64,000 nucleotides of DNA from an uncultured Pseudomonadota bacterium (GTDB taxonomy: Bacteria; Pseudomonadota; Gammaproteobacteria; Methylococcales; Methylomonadaceae), in NCBI GenBank assembly GCA_903867225.1, contig CAIPQN010000110.1, forward strand, positions 1 through 64,000, given 5' to 3'. The notes under the pieces are model-generated. The model was not told where the DNA came from. It searched no databases and saw only the letters and a program-made list of their open reading frames with translations. Below, in pieces: positions 44,396 through 53,426 of this stretch (within the stretch, counting starts at the first letter, position 1; every line of letters starts with the position of its first letter). The position numbers were made by a program, and so were the translations under genes.

Positions 44396-45311
44396 AAAAA
44401 TCCCCTTGGAATTTGAATTTAGAAAAAATGTGATTTGAACGCGAAAGCGTTAGAGATAAAGCGTAGGGGTAAAGCGAGTTTTTGAAACAACGAGCGAGGA
44501 ATTTTGAAAAATCACATCGTTGTTTTGGATAAAAAACGTAGCACACGAATTGTGAAACCGTAAAAACAAACAATAACGCACTCAATACAAAGTACGTTTC
44601 GAGTGGTTTTAGAATCTGCAAAATCGGTTTTTCTGGTGGCGAAAAATTCAATGGTGGTTTTGACAGTGTGACTTCAATTGCTGAAGTTTCACATTGTTCA
44701 ACGATTGAATAAGTTGCCGTTGGTGTATTGGTAGTCGATTCGCTTGGTGTGAAATTCAACAGTTGAGCAATTAAAAATGTCACTGAAATTAAAACCATTT
44801 TTGCGACTAAAATTCCTGCGCCATGCAACAGCAACGTTGCGACCATAAAACCTAATGTGTAAGAAATTAAACTTGCCGACGCTGAAATTTCTGCCCCGTG
44901 AGCGTAACCGTGAAAGAAAGCGAAAAATGCCACGATTAACACGTTAATTTTGGTGTCAAAACGAATTTTACGAAGGATTAAAACGCTAAAAACTAAGCAC
45001 GATAAAACGATGAGAATTTCTGCACTGGGAACAGCAAGATATTTCGCTGCACCTGAAATGCCGCCTAAACTCATCACGCTAACGAATGTTGTTGGCAATA
45101 ACCAAATCGCTTTGCCGCGCAATTGTGCCGCCCAAATACCAACGCCTAACATCGTCACGATATGATCCCAACCTTCAAGCGGATGAGAAAAACCGCTGGT
45201 TAAATCAGTAATGGTGGTGTCTGTCAAACGACTATAAAAACACGTTACCGCAAGCAAAAATAGCATTGCAAGCAGTAGGAATTGTTTTATAAAAGTCGTC
45301 TTTAGATACAT
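44376..45311 (-). CDS. HupE/UreJ-like protein with extended C terminus
   Basis: The 311-residue protein repeats the HupE pattern of its neighbour (HPLEGWDHIVTMLGVGIWAA and FHGYAHGAEISASA) in the first 190 residues, then adds about 120 residues with one more helix (YFVLSALLFVFTVSQFVCYV) and a basic tail of low complexity. The added part may be degenerate read-through into the next gene's leader, since its last codons overlap hupE. The ATG at 45311 is preferred to a TTG at 45317. It is first in the metal operon. Confidence 0.75.
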   Translation of the reverse strand: MYLKTTFIKQFLLLAMLFLLAVTCFYSRLTDTTITDLTSGFSHPLEGWDHIVTMLGVGIWAAQLRGKAIWLLPTTFVSVMSLGGISGAAKYLAVPSAEILIVLSCLVFSVLILRKIRFDTKINVLIVAFFAFFHGYAHGAEISASASLISYTLGFMVATLLLHGAGILVAKMVLISVTFLIAQLLNFTPSESTTNTPTATYSIVEQCETSAIEVTLSKPPLNFSPPEKPILQILKPLETYFVLSALLFVFTVSQFVCYVFYPKQRCDFSKFLARCFKNSLYPYALSLTLSRSNHIFSKFKFQGDFYVYSFV

Positions 45312-45350
45312 GAACAAATGGGGTAACTCACTGAAATTTGAATGACGGTT

Positions 45351-45378
45351 ATTCTACGGGACTTTTTATGTTTGTCCA
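45351..45378 (-). promoter_or_regulatory. predicted promoter of the metal uptake operon
   Basis: On the minus strand TGGACA (45378-45373), 16 bases, then TAGAAT (45356-45351) lie about 40 bases upstream of the first hupE-like start. No cobalamin riboswitch or clear metal-regulator palindrome was recognised in the roughly 200-base intergenic region. Confidence 0.45.
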
Positions 45379-45435
45379 ATTGTCGATAACACTGATAAAC
45401 CTTGAAACAATGCTTTTTTTTCTGTGGTGGTTGCG

Positions 45436-45477
45436 TATAATGCGAGCCTATTTAACCTAGCTTAGAAGTAGGTTAAA
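45436..45477 (+). promoter_or_regulatory. -10 element and 5'-UTR hairpin before the SmbP-like gene
   Basis: A consensus TATAAT is at 45436-45441. The transcript would start near 45448 and open with a perfect 9-base inverted repeat, TTTAACCTA (45451-45459) and TAGGTTAAA (45469-45477). A stem at the very 5' end can protect mRNA from decay, or the repeat may be an operator. No good -35 was found. Confidence 0.5.
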
Positions 45478-45513
45478 TATAAATTTCACGTCTTTTCATA
45501 TTTAGGGAATCTA

Positions 45514-45909
45514 ATGAACATTTTTAAAAAAATCGCTTTATCTACAGCTATCGTAGCTGCATTTGCAACTGTTTCTGCACCAGCTTTTGCTGCTGAAGAA
45601 CATGCTGACAAAAACGCAATCGTAAGAGTTGCGGCTGATGCAACGAAAGCGAAAATCGAAGAAGCGATTTCTCTTGCTGAAAAAGGTGACAAAACTGCAT
45701 TCATCGCAGCGGTTTCTGATGCACGTCAATTACAAAAAGAATTCCGTTATGAACAAACAGAACGTTTACGTCAAAAATTAAACAGCCAATTGCTTGCAGC
45801 TCGTGAAGCGGCAACAGCTGGCAATATGACCGAAGCGACTGCTACGATTAAATCAGCATTGGAATATGTAAAAGAAATGAGAGAGATTTACGACGCGGCT
45901 CACAAATAA
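45514..45909 (+). CDS. small periplasmic helical protein (SmbP-like)
   Basis: The 131-residue protein has a clear signal peptide (KIALSTAIVAAFATVSAPAFA, cleavage near residue 26). The mature part is all-helical, with regularly spaced charged heptads (ADATKAKIEEAISLAEKGDK and NMTEATATIKSALEYVKEMR). The pattern recalls SmbP, a small metal-binding periplasmic helical bundle of Nitrosomonas, but the His content is low here, so the match is tentative. It is divergent from the cobalt/nickel operon, which makes a metal link attractive but unproven. Confidence 0.6.
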   Translation: MNIFKKIALSTAIVAAFATVSAPAFAAEEHADKNAIVRVAADATKAKIEEAISLAEKGDKTAFIAAVSDARQLQKEFRYEQTERLRQKLNSQLLAAREAATAGNMTEATATIKSALEYVKEMREIYDAAHK

Positions 45910-45934
45910 GCCTAAATCGAAAAATTTTTAAAAC

Positions 45935-45971
45935 ATTACGCCGCTTCAATTGAAAAATTAAGCGGCGTAAT
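45935..45971. terminator. bidirectional terminator
   Basis: A perfect 12-base inverted repeat, ATTACGCCGCTT (45935-45946) and AAGCGGCGTAAT (45960-45971), lies between the SmbP-like gene and the convergent asparaginase gene. Confidence 0.8.
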
Positions 45972-45985
45972 TGTGTCTATAGTTT

Positions 45986-46957
45986 TTAAATATATTCGTC
46001 AGCCAAATTTTTCTGCATGAATGAAAGAACCTTTGTTTCGTCTATAAAATTACCATAACCCAATGATAATTTTACAAAAACAGCTTCGATCGTCATATTC
46101 CAAAGGATTGTTGCACCACTATCGACGAGTTCAAGCGTTGATTGATAAGTGTCTTGTGATTTCAACGCTGGCGCGAGATAAATCGACACATTTTCTTTTT
46201 TGCAACGCGCAACAAAATTGAGTAATGAATAATTTTCTCCCCATTGCAAAGTCGTACAAGCCGTTCCCGAATGATACAAATCATGCAACACAGCATCGAC
46301 ATTCTCTAAATTAAAATGCTCATAATTTAATGATGGATGAGGTTTTATCATCAAAATGCGTTCTGAAAAAATCGGTTTGAGTGGCGTGTTAAAAACAGTT
46401 TTTGGGACAGTATTTACATCATCAATACTAAAAAAATCACTACTGAGTTGTGGCGAACACGTTAATCGCGTTGCATTGTGTAAAGTGACTGTTTTTTCAG
46501 CAGGATTTCTATAAGGTACAAAAACACCTGTTAATTTTTCATTCAAAATCTTTTCAATTGCGAAACTGAAATTATCAAGTCCATTTGTATTCGGATTACT
46601 TAAAGGTAAATGACTTGAAACTAGAAAAATCGGTACGGTTAGCGTGTGAAAATAAAAACCTAACGCCGCCGCCGTATAAGCCAATGTGTCTGTGCCATGC
46701 GTGACAATAATGCCGTCATACAACGTAGGATTTGCATTTTCAATCGCATCAATTAAATATGTCCAAATTCGTGGTGATAAATTTTCACTCAAAATTTGAT
46801 AAGGTTGTATCGTCGTAAAATTTACATTTGTCTGTGGAAAACGCTGTTTAAATTGTTCGAGCAACAAAAAAGCGGTTTTTTCGTCGGTATCAATCGCGCC
46901 ATTATTCACGCTCGAACCAATCGTTCCACCCGTAAAAACGACTAAAATTTTTTTCAT
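45986..46957 (-). CDS. asparaginase
   Basis: The 323-residue enzyme hydrolyses asparagine to aspartate and ammonia. Both catalytic triad regions are visible: the N-terminal FTGGTIGSS (Thr near residue 12) and VTHGTDTLAYTAAALGF (Thr-Asp near residue 91). It lacks a signal peptide, so it is a cytosolic type I-like enzyme. It is convergent with the SmbP-like gene and divergent from folA. Confidence 0.88.
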   Translation of the reverse strand: MKKILVVFTGGTIGSSVNNGAIDTDEKTAFLLLEQFKQRFPQTNVNFTTIQPYQILSENLSPRIWTYLIDAIENANPTLYDGIIVTHGTDTLAYTAAALGFYFHTLTVPIFLVSSHLPLSNPNTNGLDNFSFAIEKILNEKLTGVFVPYRNPAEKTVTLHNATRLTCSPQLSSDFFSIDDVNTVPKTVFNTPLKPIFSERILMIKPHPSLNYEHFNLENVDAVLHDLYHSGTACTTLQWGENYSLLNFVARCKKENVSIYLAPALKSQDTYQSTLELVDSGATILWNMTIEAVFVKLSLGYGNFIDETKVLSFMQKNLADEYI

Positions 46958-47009
46958 AAGCTCTTATCCCGTAAAATTATCTTTTTTCAAAGCACAAATC
47001 CTACACTAA

Positions 47010-47498
47010 ATGAAAATATCACTCATCGTCGCTATGTCGAAAAATCGCGTTATTGGACGCGATAATAAAATGCCGTGGCATTTATCTTCGGATTTAAAAC
47101 GCTTTCGTGCCATCACAATGAATGCTCCGATTTTAATGGGACGCAAAACATTTGAATCTATCGGCAAACCTCTCGACGGGCGCACAAATCTGATTTTGAG
47201 CAAAAATCCCGATTATCAACCCGCTGGCTGTTTGGTGTTTAACTCGCTCGAAACTGCGTTAAATGACGCGCAAAATTATGGTGAAGAATTGTTTATTATT
47301 GGCGGTGCAACACTTTATGAAATGGCGTTGCCGCTAGCACAGCGGCTTTATTTAACTGATATTCAAACTGAATTTGATGGTGATACGTTTTTTCCCGAAT
47401 TTGATTTAAACGATTGGAATGAAATCGCCTGTGAACAAATTACAAACGACGAAAAAGTGAATTTTTCATACCGATTTTTAACTTTGGAGAAAAAATGA
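47010..47498 (+). CDS. folA: dihydrofolate reductase
   Basis: FolA reduces dihydrofolate with NADPH. The 162-residue protein has MSKNRVIGRDNKMPWHL, the catalytic Asp in SSDLKRF, MGRKTFESIGKPL, and IIGGATLYEMAL. It overlaps the start of ygfZ by four bases, linking two folate-related genes. Confidence 0.95.
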   Translation: MKISLIVAMSKNRVIGRDNKMPWHLSSDLKRFRAITMNAPILMGRKTFESIGKPLDGRTNLILSKNPDYQPAGCLVFNSLETALNDAQNYGEELFIIGGATLYEMALPLAQRLYLTDIQTEFDGDTFFPEFDLNDWNEIACEQITNDEKVNFSYRFLTLEKK

Positions 47499-48256
47499 AT
47501 TCTTTAATCAATCAATCGGATTTAGGTGTTTTATCGGTAATGGGTAAAGACAGCGCGTCTTTTTTGCAAGGTCAAATGACGTGCGATGTAAATGCGCTTA
47601 TTGATGGAAAAAGTCAATTTGGTGCATTTTGTAATCCAAAAGGAAAAGTCATTGCGACGTTTTTAATTGTTAAACTTCAAGAAAATTTCTTTTTGATTTT
47701 ACCAAAAACGCTTTTATCGACAGTTCAAGGCGTGTTGCAACGTTATAAATTACGTTCAAAAGTAGAATTTTCTGAAATGGAAAATTTTCCTATTGAGCGT
47801 TTTTTAAAACCTGCTGAACTCAGAACACCTTGGATTTTACCTGAAACGAGTGAGCAGTTTATTCCGCATGCTTTAAAATTAGACAAAACTGGTGCTGTGA
47901 GTTTTACAAAAGGGTGTTATACGGGACAAGAAATAGTGGCACGAACCCATTATTTGGGCGATGTGAAGCGGCAATTAAATCTTGGACTTTGTGAACCCAG
48001 TGCCATTGTTGAAACAAATTGCGGAATTATCGATGAAAATGAAGAAAATGTAGGCAGTGTTTTATTGGCAAAAGTGCGCGGTTTAGCTCGCAATGTGAAA
48101 GATCCAATTACGGGTGAAATTACCGAAACGATTTCGGTAAGTAAAATGATTGTGTTGTGTGTACTCAATACCGAAACCGTAGATTCAACATTGAGATTAG
48201 ACAATGGTATGCGAGAAACGTTAAAAATTATTGGTGGAGGACAAAAAAATGAATGA
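47495..48256 (+). CDS. ygfZ: folate-binding Fe-S cluster repair protein YgfZ
   Basis: The 253-residue protein belongs to the GcvT-like YgfZ/IBA57 family, which uses folate in Fe-S enzyme maintenance. The diagnostic KGCYTGQEIVART motif (about residue 139) with its cysteine is intact, as is the N-terminal FLQGQMTCDV. It overlaps folA and the heme A synthase gene. Confidence 0.93.
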   Translation: MNSLINQSDLGVLSVMGKDSASFLQGQMTCDVNALIDGKSQFGAFCNPKGKVIATFLIVKLQENFFLILPKTLLSTVQGVLQRYKLRSKVEFSEMENFPIERFLKPAELRTPWILPETSEQFIPHALKLDKTGAVSFTKGCYTGQEIVARTHYLGDVKRQLNLGLCEPSAIVETNCGIIDENEENVGSVLLAKVRGLARNVKDPITGEITETISVSKMIVLCVLNTETVDSTLRLDNGMRETLKIIGGGQKNE

Positions 48257-49220
48257 TGCAGCTGCGTTACGTTTTCGACGATTAGGAATGTTGACCATTT
48301 GTGCCGTATATATAGTCATTTTAGCTGGTGGAATTGTTCGAGCTTCGGGAGCTGGAATGGGTTGTCCTGATTGGCCTACCTGTTTTGGACAATGGATTCC
48401 ACCAACGTCAGAAGCACAATTACCTGCAAATTATCACGAAATTTATGCACAACGTGGTTATGAAAATACCGAATTCAATCCGATTAAAACATGGACGGAA
48501 TACACGAATCGTTTGGTGGGAATGACAATTGGTTTTTTGATTTTTTTAACAGCATGGTCATCACGGATTTATTTAAAAACAGATAAACCTGTTTTTTATT
48601 TAGCGGTGACGGCATTTTTATTGGTGGGATTTCAAGGCTGGCTAGGTTCTACGGTTGTTTCGAGTAATTTAAATCCACTCAAAATCACGATTCACATGGT
48701 TGTCGCGCTGATTATTGTCGCCTTGTTGATTTACACAATTACGCGCTCACAACGTGAGAGTTTTACTCGAATTGATTTAAACATTTTGCCTGCAAAATTC
48801 CCAAAAGTGTTAAACGTAGTTTTACTGATGACCCTCATTCAAATCGCAATGGGAACGCAAGTGCGTGAAGCAGTAGATTTTATTTCACACGATTTAGTTT
48901 CAGTTGAACGGCAATTTTGGCGCGATGATTTTCCAATAATTTTTTATGTTCATCGTTCATTTTCATCACTGATTTTATTTACAAATGCGTGGCTGGTTTG
49001 GCGACTTTGGCAAAATGTCGCCAAAAATCACCCGCTGGTTCGTGCTGGATTTTTATTATTTGGTTTGATTGTGACAGCGATTTTGGCGGGTGTGAGTTTA
49101 GATAGATTAGGAATGCCGCCTGTTGCCCAGCCGATTCATTTATTGATGGCGAATTTGATTTTAGGAACACAATTTTTTATGTGGATGGCGTTGCATTACA
49201 GCACCCAAAAGAATGGCTAA
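48249..49220 (+). CDS. ctaA: heme A synthase (COX15/CtaA)
   Basis: CtaA converts heme O to heme A for aa3-type cytochrome oxidase. The 323-residue protein has about eight helices with the family's GIVRASGAGMGCPDWPTCFG, the four heme-ligand His regions (including KITIHMVVAL and FYVHRSFSSL), and VSLDRLGMPPVAQPIHLLMA. The ATG at 48249 overlaps ygfZ by eight bases. It implies that the organism respires oxygen with a heme A oxidase. Confidence 0.92.
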   Translation: MNDAAALRFRRLGMLTICAVYIVILAGGIVRASGAGMGCPDWPTCFGQWIPPTSEAQLPANYHEIYAQRGYENTEFNPIKTWTEYTNRLVGMTIGFLIFLTAWSSRIYLKTDKPVFYLAVTAFLLVGFQGWLGSTVVSSNLNPLKITIHMVVALIIVALLIYTITRSQRESFTRIDLNILPAKFPKVLNVVLLMTLIQIAMGTQVREAVDFISHDLVSVERQFWRDDFPIIFYVHRSFSSLILFTNAWLVWRLWQNVAKNHPLVRAGFLLFGLIVTAILAGVSLDRLGMPPVAQPIHLLMANLILGTQFFMWMALHYSTQKNG

Positions 49221-49887
49221 TTTTAATGTTCATCTTTCAGCCGCTGCGAGCAGTAGTAGTATCGTTGCGGTTTTAGGTGTGAATTTAAATATCATGGATT
49301 TTTCACACGCACCGTGGTTGGTTTTTCTTGGAATTGTAGGTGGAATGTTGCCAGATGTTGATGCTGTGAATTCTAAACCTGTGCGATTACTATTTAATGT
49401 GTTGGCATTACTTTCAGCGACGGCAGTTTTATCGGCGTTGAAAACTTACGTTGAATCGTATCAATTACTGATTTTAGCCGCTGGCATTTATTGGCTGACA
49501 CGTTTTTTAGTTTTAGCCTCAATTAAGCGATTCACCGTGCATCGTGGTATTTTTCATTCGGTTTTAGCGTTAGTTTTTTTTGCATTGTTGATGGTTTGCG
49601 TCAGTGATTATGCGTTTAAACAAAGTGCTTCTTATGCGTGGTTAAATGGATTTTTTTTAGGTTTTGGTTTTTTGGTGCATTTGTTATTAGATGAAATGTA
49701 CAGCGTCGATTTATCAAATCGGCGTATGAAAAAATCGTTTGGAACGGCATTAAAATTATTTAATTACAAAAACTTACCTTCCTCAGCATTAATGTCTTTG
49801 TTAACGATTTTTTTGTATTGGGCAACACCTTCACCATCGGCTTTATTGATGATTAATACTTCTGTTTTCAAATTTTTATCATTTTGA
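49213..49887 (+). CDS. YdjM-like membrane-bound metal-dependent hydrolase family protein
   Basis: The 224-residue polytopic protein has the His/Asp pattern of the YdjM/DUF457 family (GMLPDVDAVNSKP, then TVHRGIFHSVLAL and GFLVHLLLDEMYSVD). Members are inner-membrane proteins of unclear activity; E. coli YdjM is LexA-controlled. It overlaps ctaA by eight bases. Confidence 0.8.
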   Translation: MANFNVHLSAAASSSSIVAVLGVNLNIMDFSHAPWLVFLGIVGGMLPDVDAVNSKPVRLLFNVLALLSATAVLSALKTYVESYQLLILAAGIYWLTRFLVLASIKRFTVHRGIFHSVLALVFFALLMVCVSDYAFKQSASYAWLNGFFLGFGFLVHLLLDEMYSVDLSNRRMKKSFGTALKLFNYKNLPSSALMSLLTIFLYWATPSPSALLMINTSVFKFLSF

Positions 49888-49989
49888 TTTCAAAAAATCA
49901 CACTGTTTAAAGTTAAGACGCGCTCTGCTTTTGTTGTTAAAATACGTTAAGTTTTTTAATTATCCCTTTGTTTATTGAGTTGTTTTGTA

Positions 49990-51174
49990 ATGAAAATCCG
50001 CGTTCCGATTGTCTTTTCTACTTTAGCGTTATTATGCCAGCCCACTTTTGCGACTGTTTATAATCCACCTGCAAAAGCGCATGACAGCGTGATTGCAGAA
50101 TATCCAAATGAAATTGCGGTAACTCGCGCTGAAAAAAATGAAACATTACTCGATGTGGCAAGACGCTTTTCGTTGGGACAAATGGAAATTATTCGTTTGA
50201 ATCAAGATTTAGATCGTTGGCTTATCAAAAAAGATGAAGTCATTACATTGCCCAACAAACGTATTTTGCCTGATTCACCGCACGTTGGTATTACACTCAA
50301 TATCGCTGAATATCGAATGTATTATTATTCGCCAAACGGAAAAATTTATTCGTTCGCGCACGGTGTTGGACGACAAGATTGGAATACGCCGCTTGGAAAA
50401 ACCACTATTCAAAAGAAAGTGAAAGATCCTGTTTGGCGACCGCCGGAATCAATTCGTCGTGAACACGCGGCATTAGGTGATCCGTTGCCCGAAGTCGTTC
50501 CTGCGGGCATTCATAATCCGCTCGGAGCTTACGCGCTGTACTTAAATTTACCTGGTGATTATCGAATTCACGGCACAGACATTGATAAAATCTTTGGTAT
50601 TGGAATGCAAATTACGCATGGCTGCGTGAGAATGTATCCTGAAGATATTGACCAGCTTTATCATTTAGTCGATGAAGGTACAGTGGTGTATATCGTGAAG
50701 CAACCGATTAAAGTGGGTTGGCGCAATAACGTTTTATACGTCGAATCGCACCCTGATTTAGAAGGCGAAGAAACGACTTTTGATCAGCGTTTGGCGAGTA
50801 CATTGGCGTTGATTCAAAAAGCCAACAATAGTGAATTGCCTGAATTTGACCAAATAGCATTAAAAGAAACATTAGAAAAACAAACGGGTAATCCAACTGC
50901 AATTTATGAACGTGTACTTTCACCCGAACAAGAAGCGGCTGAAGAATTAACTGCATTACCAAAAAACGATATTCCCGTAATTTCACCGCCAACTAAAGCG
51001 GTTGTTCCTGTTGCAAAAAAAGTAGCAGCAGTAATTCCAAAATTTGCACCAAAATCAAAAATAATTGCAACAAAAAAACCAGCTATTTCCAAGAAAGTAA
51101 AAGCAATCAAAGCAATTAAACCTATTGCAAAACCAACTCCGAAACCTGTATCTGCGGGTTATCACCGTCCTTAA
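49990..51174 (+). CDS. L,D-transpeptidase with LysM domain
   Basis: The 394-residue periplasmic enzyme has a signal peptide (FSTLALLCQPTFA), a LysM-like segment (ETLLDVARRFSLGQMEIIRL), and the YkuD catalytic domain with RIHGTD and ITHGCVRMYPED (catalytic Cys). A Lys/Pro/Ala-rich C-terminal tail of about 80 residues may bind the wall or outer membrane. ErfK/YbiS-type enzymes attach Braun's lipoprotein or form 3-3 crosslinks. The ATG at 49990 gives the signal peptide. Confidence 0.9.
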   Translation: MKIRVPIVFSTLALLCQPTFATVYNPPAKAHDSVIAEYPNEIAVTRAEKNETLLDVARRFSLGQMEIIRLNQDLDRWLIKKDEVITLPNKRILPDSPHVGITLNIAEYRMYYYSPNGKIYSFAHGVGRQDWNTPLGKTTIQKKVKDPVWRPPESIRREHAALGDPLPEVVPAGIHNPLGAYALYLNLPGDYRIHGTDIDKIFGIGMQITHGCVRMYPEDIDQLYHLVDEGTVVYIVKQPIKVGWRNNVLYVESHPDLEGEETTFDQRLASTLALIQKANNSELPEFDQIALKETLEKQTGNPTAIYERVLSPEQEAAEELTALPKNDIPVISPPTKAVVPVAKKVAAVIPKFAPKSKIIATKKPAISKKVKAIKAIKPIAKPTPKPVSAGYHRP

Positions 51175-51192
51175 TTTTTAAACTCAAATTTT

Positions 51193-52776
51193 ATGAAAAA
51201 AATCTTTATTTCAGACAAACTCGCTAATGACGGCGTGGATTATTTAAAAGCACAAGCTGACATCGAAATTCATTTTGAAGTAGGTTTAAGCGAAGATGAA
51301 TTGTGTGCAAAAATTGGCGATTTCGACGCACTTTTAATTCGTAGTGATACCGTTGTCACACCGAAAGTTTTACAAGCCGCGAAAAAACTAAAACTCATTG
51401 GACGTGCTGGCATTGGCGTAGATAACGTGGATATTCCAGCGGCGACCGAAATGGGCGTAATTGTCATGAATACGCCAGATGCAAATGCCACGACGACCGC
51501 TGAATTAGCGATTGCTCACATGATGTCGTTAAGCCGTCATTTGCCAACAGCGGACAAATCTGTTCGTGAAGGAAAATGGGAGCGTTCAAAATTAACGGGG
51601 TCAGAAATTGCGCGTAAAACGTTAGGCATCGTCGGATTCGGCACGATTGGGCGTTTAGTTTCTCAACGAGCGGCTGGTTTGAAAATGAACGTGATTGCAT
51701 TTGATCCGTTTGTAGCTCCTGAAATTTATGCCGATTTAGGCGTGGAATCGGTAAGTTTAGACGAATTAATTTCGCGTTCAGATTATGTAACTTTGCATTG
51801 CCCATTAATTGAAAAAACGAAAAACATTATTAATGCTGCACAACTTGAAAAAATGAAATCAAGCGCAATGCTAATTAACTGCGCTCGTGGTGGATTGATT
51901 GATGAAGCTGCACTTTATGAAGCGTTAAAAAATAAACAAATTGCTGGAGCGGCGTTGGACGTTTATGAAAATGAACCACCAAAAAATTCACCGTTATTTG
52001 AATTAGAAAATATCGTTTTCACGCCACATTTGGGCGCATCGACAAATGAAGCACAATTGGCGGTCAGCGTTGAAATTGCAGAACAAGCCGTCACATTTTT
52101 ACGCACGGGTGAAGCTTTGAATGCGTTGAATTTGCCGCGCGTTTCAGCAGATGAATTGAAAAAATCTAATGATTACATGAATCTTGCTACGCAACTTGGC
52201 AAAGTATTAGCAGGTTTGAGTTTGAATCCGTTAACGAAATTAGAAGTTTCTTTATTTGGTAGAGCGGCAGACGTTTCGCCACGTCCTGTTTCGGTTGCGG
52301 CGTTAATTGGTGTTTTATGTAGTCAGGTTTCAACGCCTGTAAATCGTGTGAATGCTGAAAATATCGCAAAACGTCAGGGTTTAGCGTTGGTTGAATTGGT
52401 TTCACAAGAAACTCAAGATTACGTTTCGTTGATTAAATTAACAGGTTACAGCGCAAATGATTCGATTACCGTTTCAGGTGTTTTATTGGGTGGTCGTCAA
52501 CCACGTTTAGTTTCGATTAACGATATGGACATCGAAGTTATTCCAGAAGGTACGCTGTTAATTACGCAACACGATGATAAACCTGGTGTGATTTCTGCGA
52601 TTAGTTCAGTTTTGGGGAATGCGGCAATTAACATTTCCAGAATGCAAGTTGGCACAGCCGATAATCAAGCTCACGCAATGGCGGTAATTAGCATTTCGCA
52701 GCCGTTAAATGCAGATTTATTGGCACAAGTTGGCGCGATTGAAGCGGTAAATCAAGCGACACAAATTACGTTATGA
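51193..52776 (+). CDS. serA: D-3-phosphoglycerate dehydrogenase
   Basis: SerA oxidises 3-phosphoglycerate, the first step of serine biosynthesis. The 527-residue long form has the NAD motif GIVGFGTIGRLVSQRA, the catalytic Arg, Glu and His regions (NCARGGLID, ENEPP, FTPHLGAST), then an allosteric-substrate-binding domain and a C-terminal ACT domain (about 455-527). It overlaps the SerB-like phosphatase gene by four bases. Confidence 0.95.
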   Translation: MKKIFISDKLANDGVDYLKAQADIEIHFEVGLSEDELCAKIGDFDALLIRSDTVVTPKVLQAAKKLKLIGRAGIGVDNVDIPAATEMGVIVMNTPDANATTTAELAIAHMMSLSRHLPTADKSVREGKWERSKLTGSEIARKTLGIVGFGTIGRLVSQRAAGLKMNVIAFDPFVAPEIYADLGVESVSLDELISRSDYVTLHCPLIEKTKNIINAAQLEKMKSSAMLINCARGGLIDEAALYEALKNKQIAGAALDVYENEPPKNSPLFELENIVFTPHLGASTNEAQLAVSVEIAEQAVTFLRTGEALNALNLPRVSADELKKSNDYMNLATQLGKVLAGLSLNPLTKLEVSLFGRAADVSPRPVSVAALIGVLCSQVSTPVNRVNAENIAKRQGLALVELVSQETQDYVSLIKLTGYSANDSITVSGVLLGGRQPRLVSINDMDIEVIPEGTLLITQHDDKPGVISAISSVLGNAAINISRMQVGTADNQAHAMAVISISQPLNADLLAQVGAIEAVNQATQITL

Positions 52777-53414
52777 GTTTCGAGGTCGTCTGCTTTGATT
52801 GCGACAGTACGTTAAGCAAAATTGAAGGCATCGACGAATTGGCGCGGCGCGTGGGTTTAGGTGACGAACTCGCTAAACTCACCGACGCGGCAATGAATGG
52901 CGACGTGGCTTTGGAAGACATTTATGGCAAACGATTAGACTTAATTAAGCCAAATCGTGACGCGATTGATTGGTTAGCAAATTTGTATATTGCCGAATTA
53001 GTTGATGGCGTTGCCGAGGTTTTTGCGGAGCTTCAAAAACACAATAAAACCGTTCACATTATCAGCGGTGGTTTGTTACCCGCAATTTTGCCGTTAGCGA
53101 AATTGCTTAATGTTCCTGTTGAACAGGTTCACGCAGTTGACATTTATTTTGCTGAAAATGGCGATTATTTAGGTTATGAAATCGAATCGCCGTTAGCAAA
53201 AAATGGCGGCAAAGCAGCGATTATAAAGTCATTACAATCAACAAATACGTTCATGATTGGCGACGGTAAAACGGATTTAGAAGCGCAACAAGTTGGCGCG
53301 AAAGTGATTGGTTTTGGTGGTGTGGTGAATCGAAAATTGGTGCGTGAACACGCCGATTTCTTCATTGTCGATAAAAATTTAACAGCGGTTTTACCGTATA
53401 TTTTAAAAAATTAG
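52773..53414 (+). CDS. HAD-IB phosphatase, SerB-like
   Basis: The 213-residue HAD enzyme shows motif I FDCDSTLSKIEG, motif II HIISGGLLPA, and motif IV MIGDGKTDLEA. Overlap with serA (ATGA) strongly suggests phosphoserine phosphatase, the last step of serine synthesis. It lacks the N-terminal ACT-like domain of E. coli SerB, and motif I starts DCDST rather than DFDST, so a symbol is withheld. Confidence 0.8.
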   Translation: MSFEVVCFDCDSTLSKIEGIDELARRVGLGDELAKLTDAAMNGDVALEDIYGKRLDLIKPNRDAIDWLANLYIAELVDGVAEVFAELQKHNKTVHIISGGLLPAILPLAKLLNVPVEQVHAVDIYFAENGDYLGYEIESPLAKNGGKAAIIKSLQSTNTFMIGDGKTDLEAQQVGAKVIGFGGVVNRKLVREHADFFIVDKNLTAVLPYILKN

Positions 53415-53426
53415 AGAGTAAGTAGC

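Noticed and set aside
45312-45513. Cobalamin riboswitch upstream of the metal operon
   Set aside because: No B12-box-like conserved sequence or multi-stem structure was recognisable in the roughly 200-base gap.
49888-49989. Promoter with TAAAAT at 49938-49943 for the L,D-transpeptidase gene
   Set aside because: No matching -35 at acceptable spacing was found, so it was not listed as a feature.
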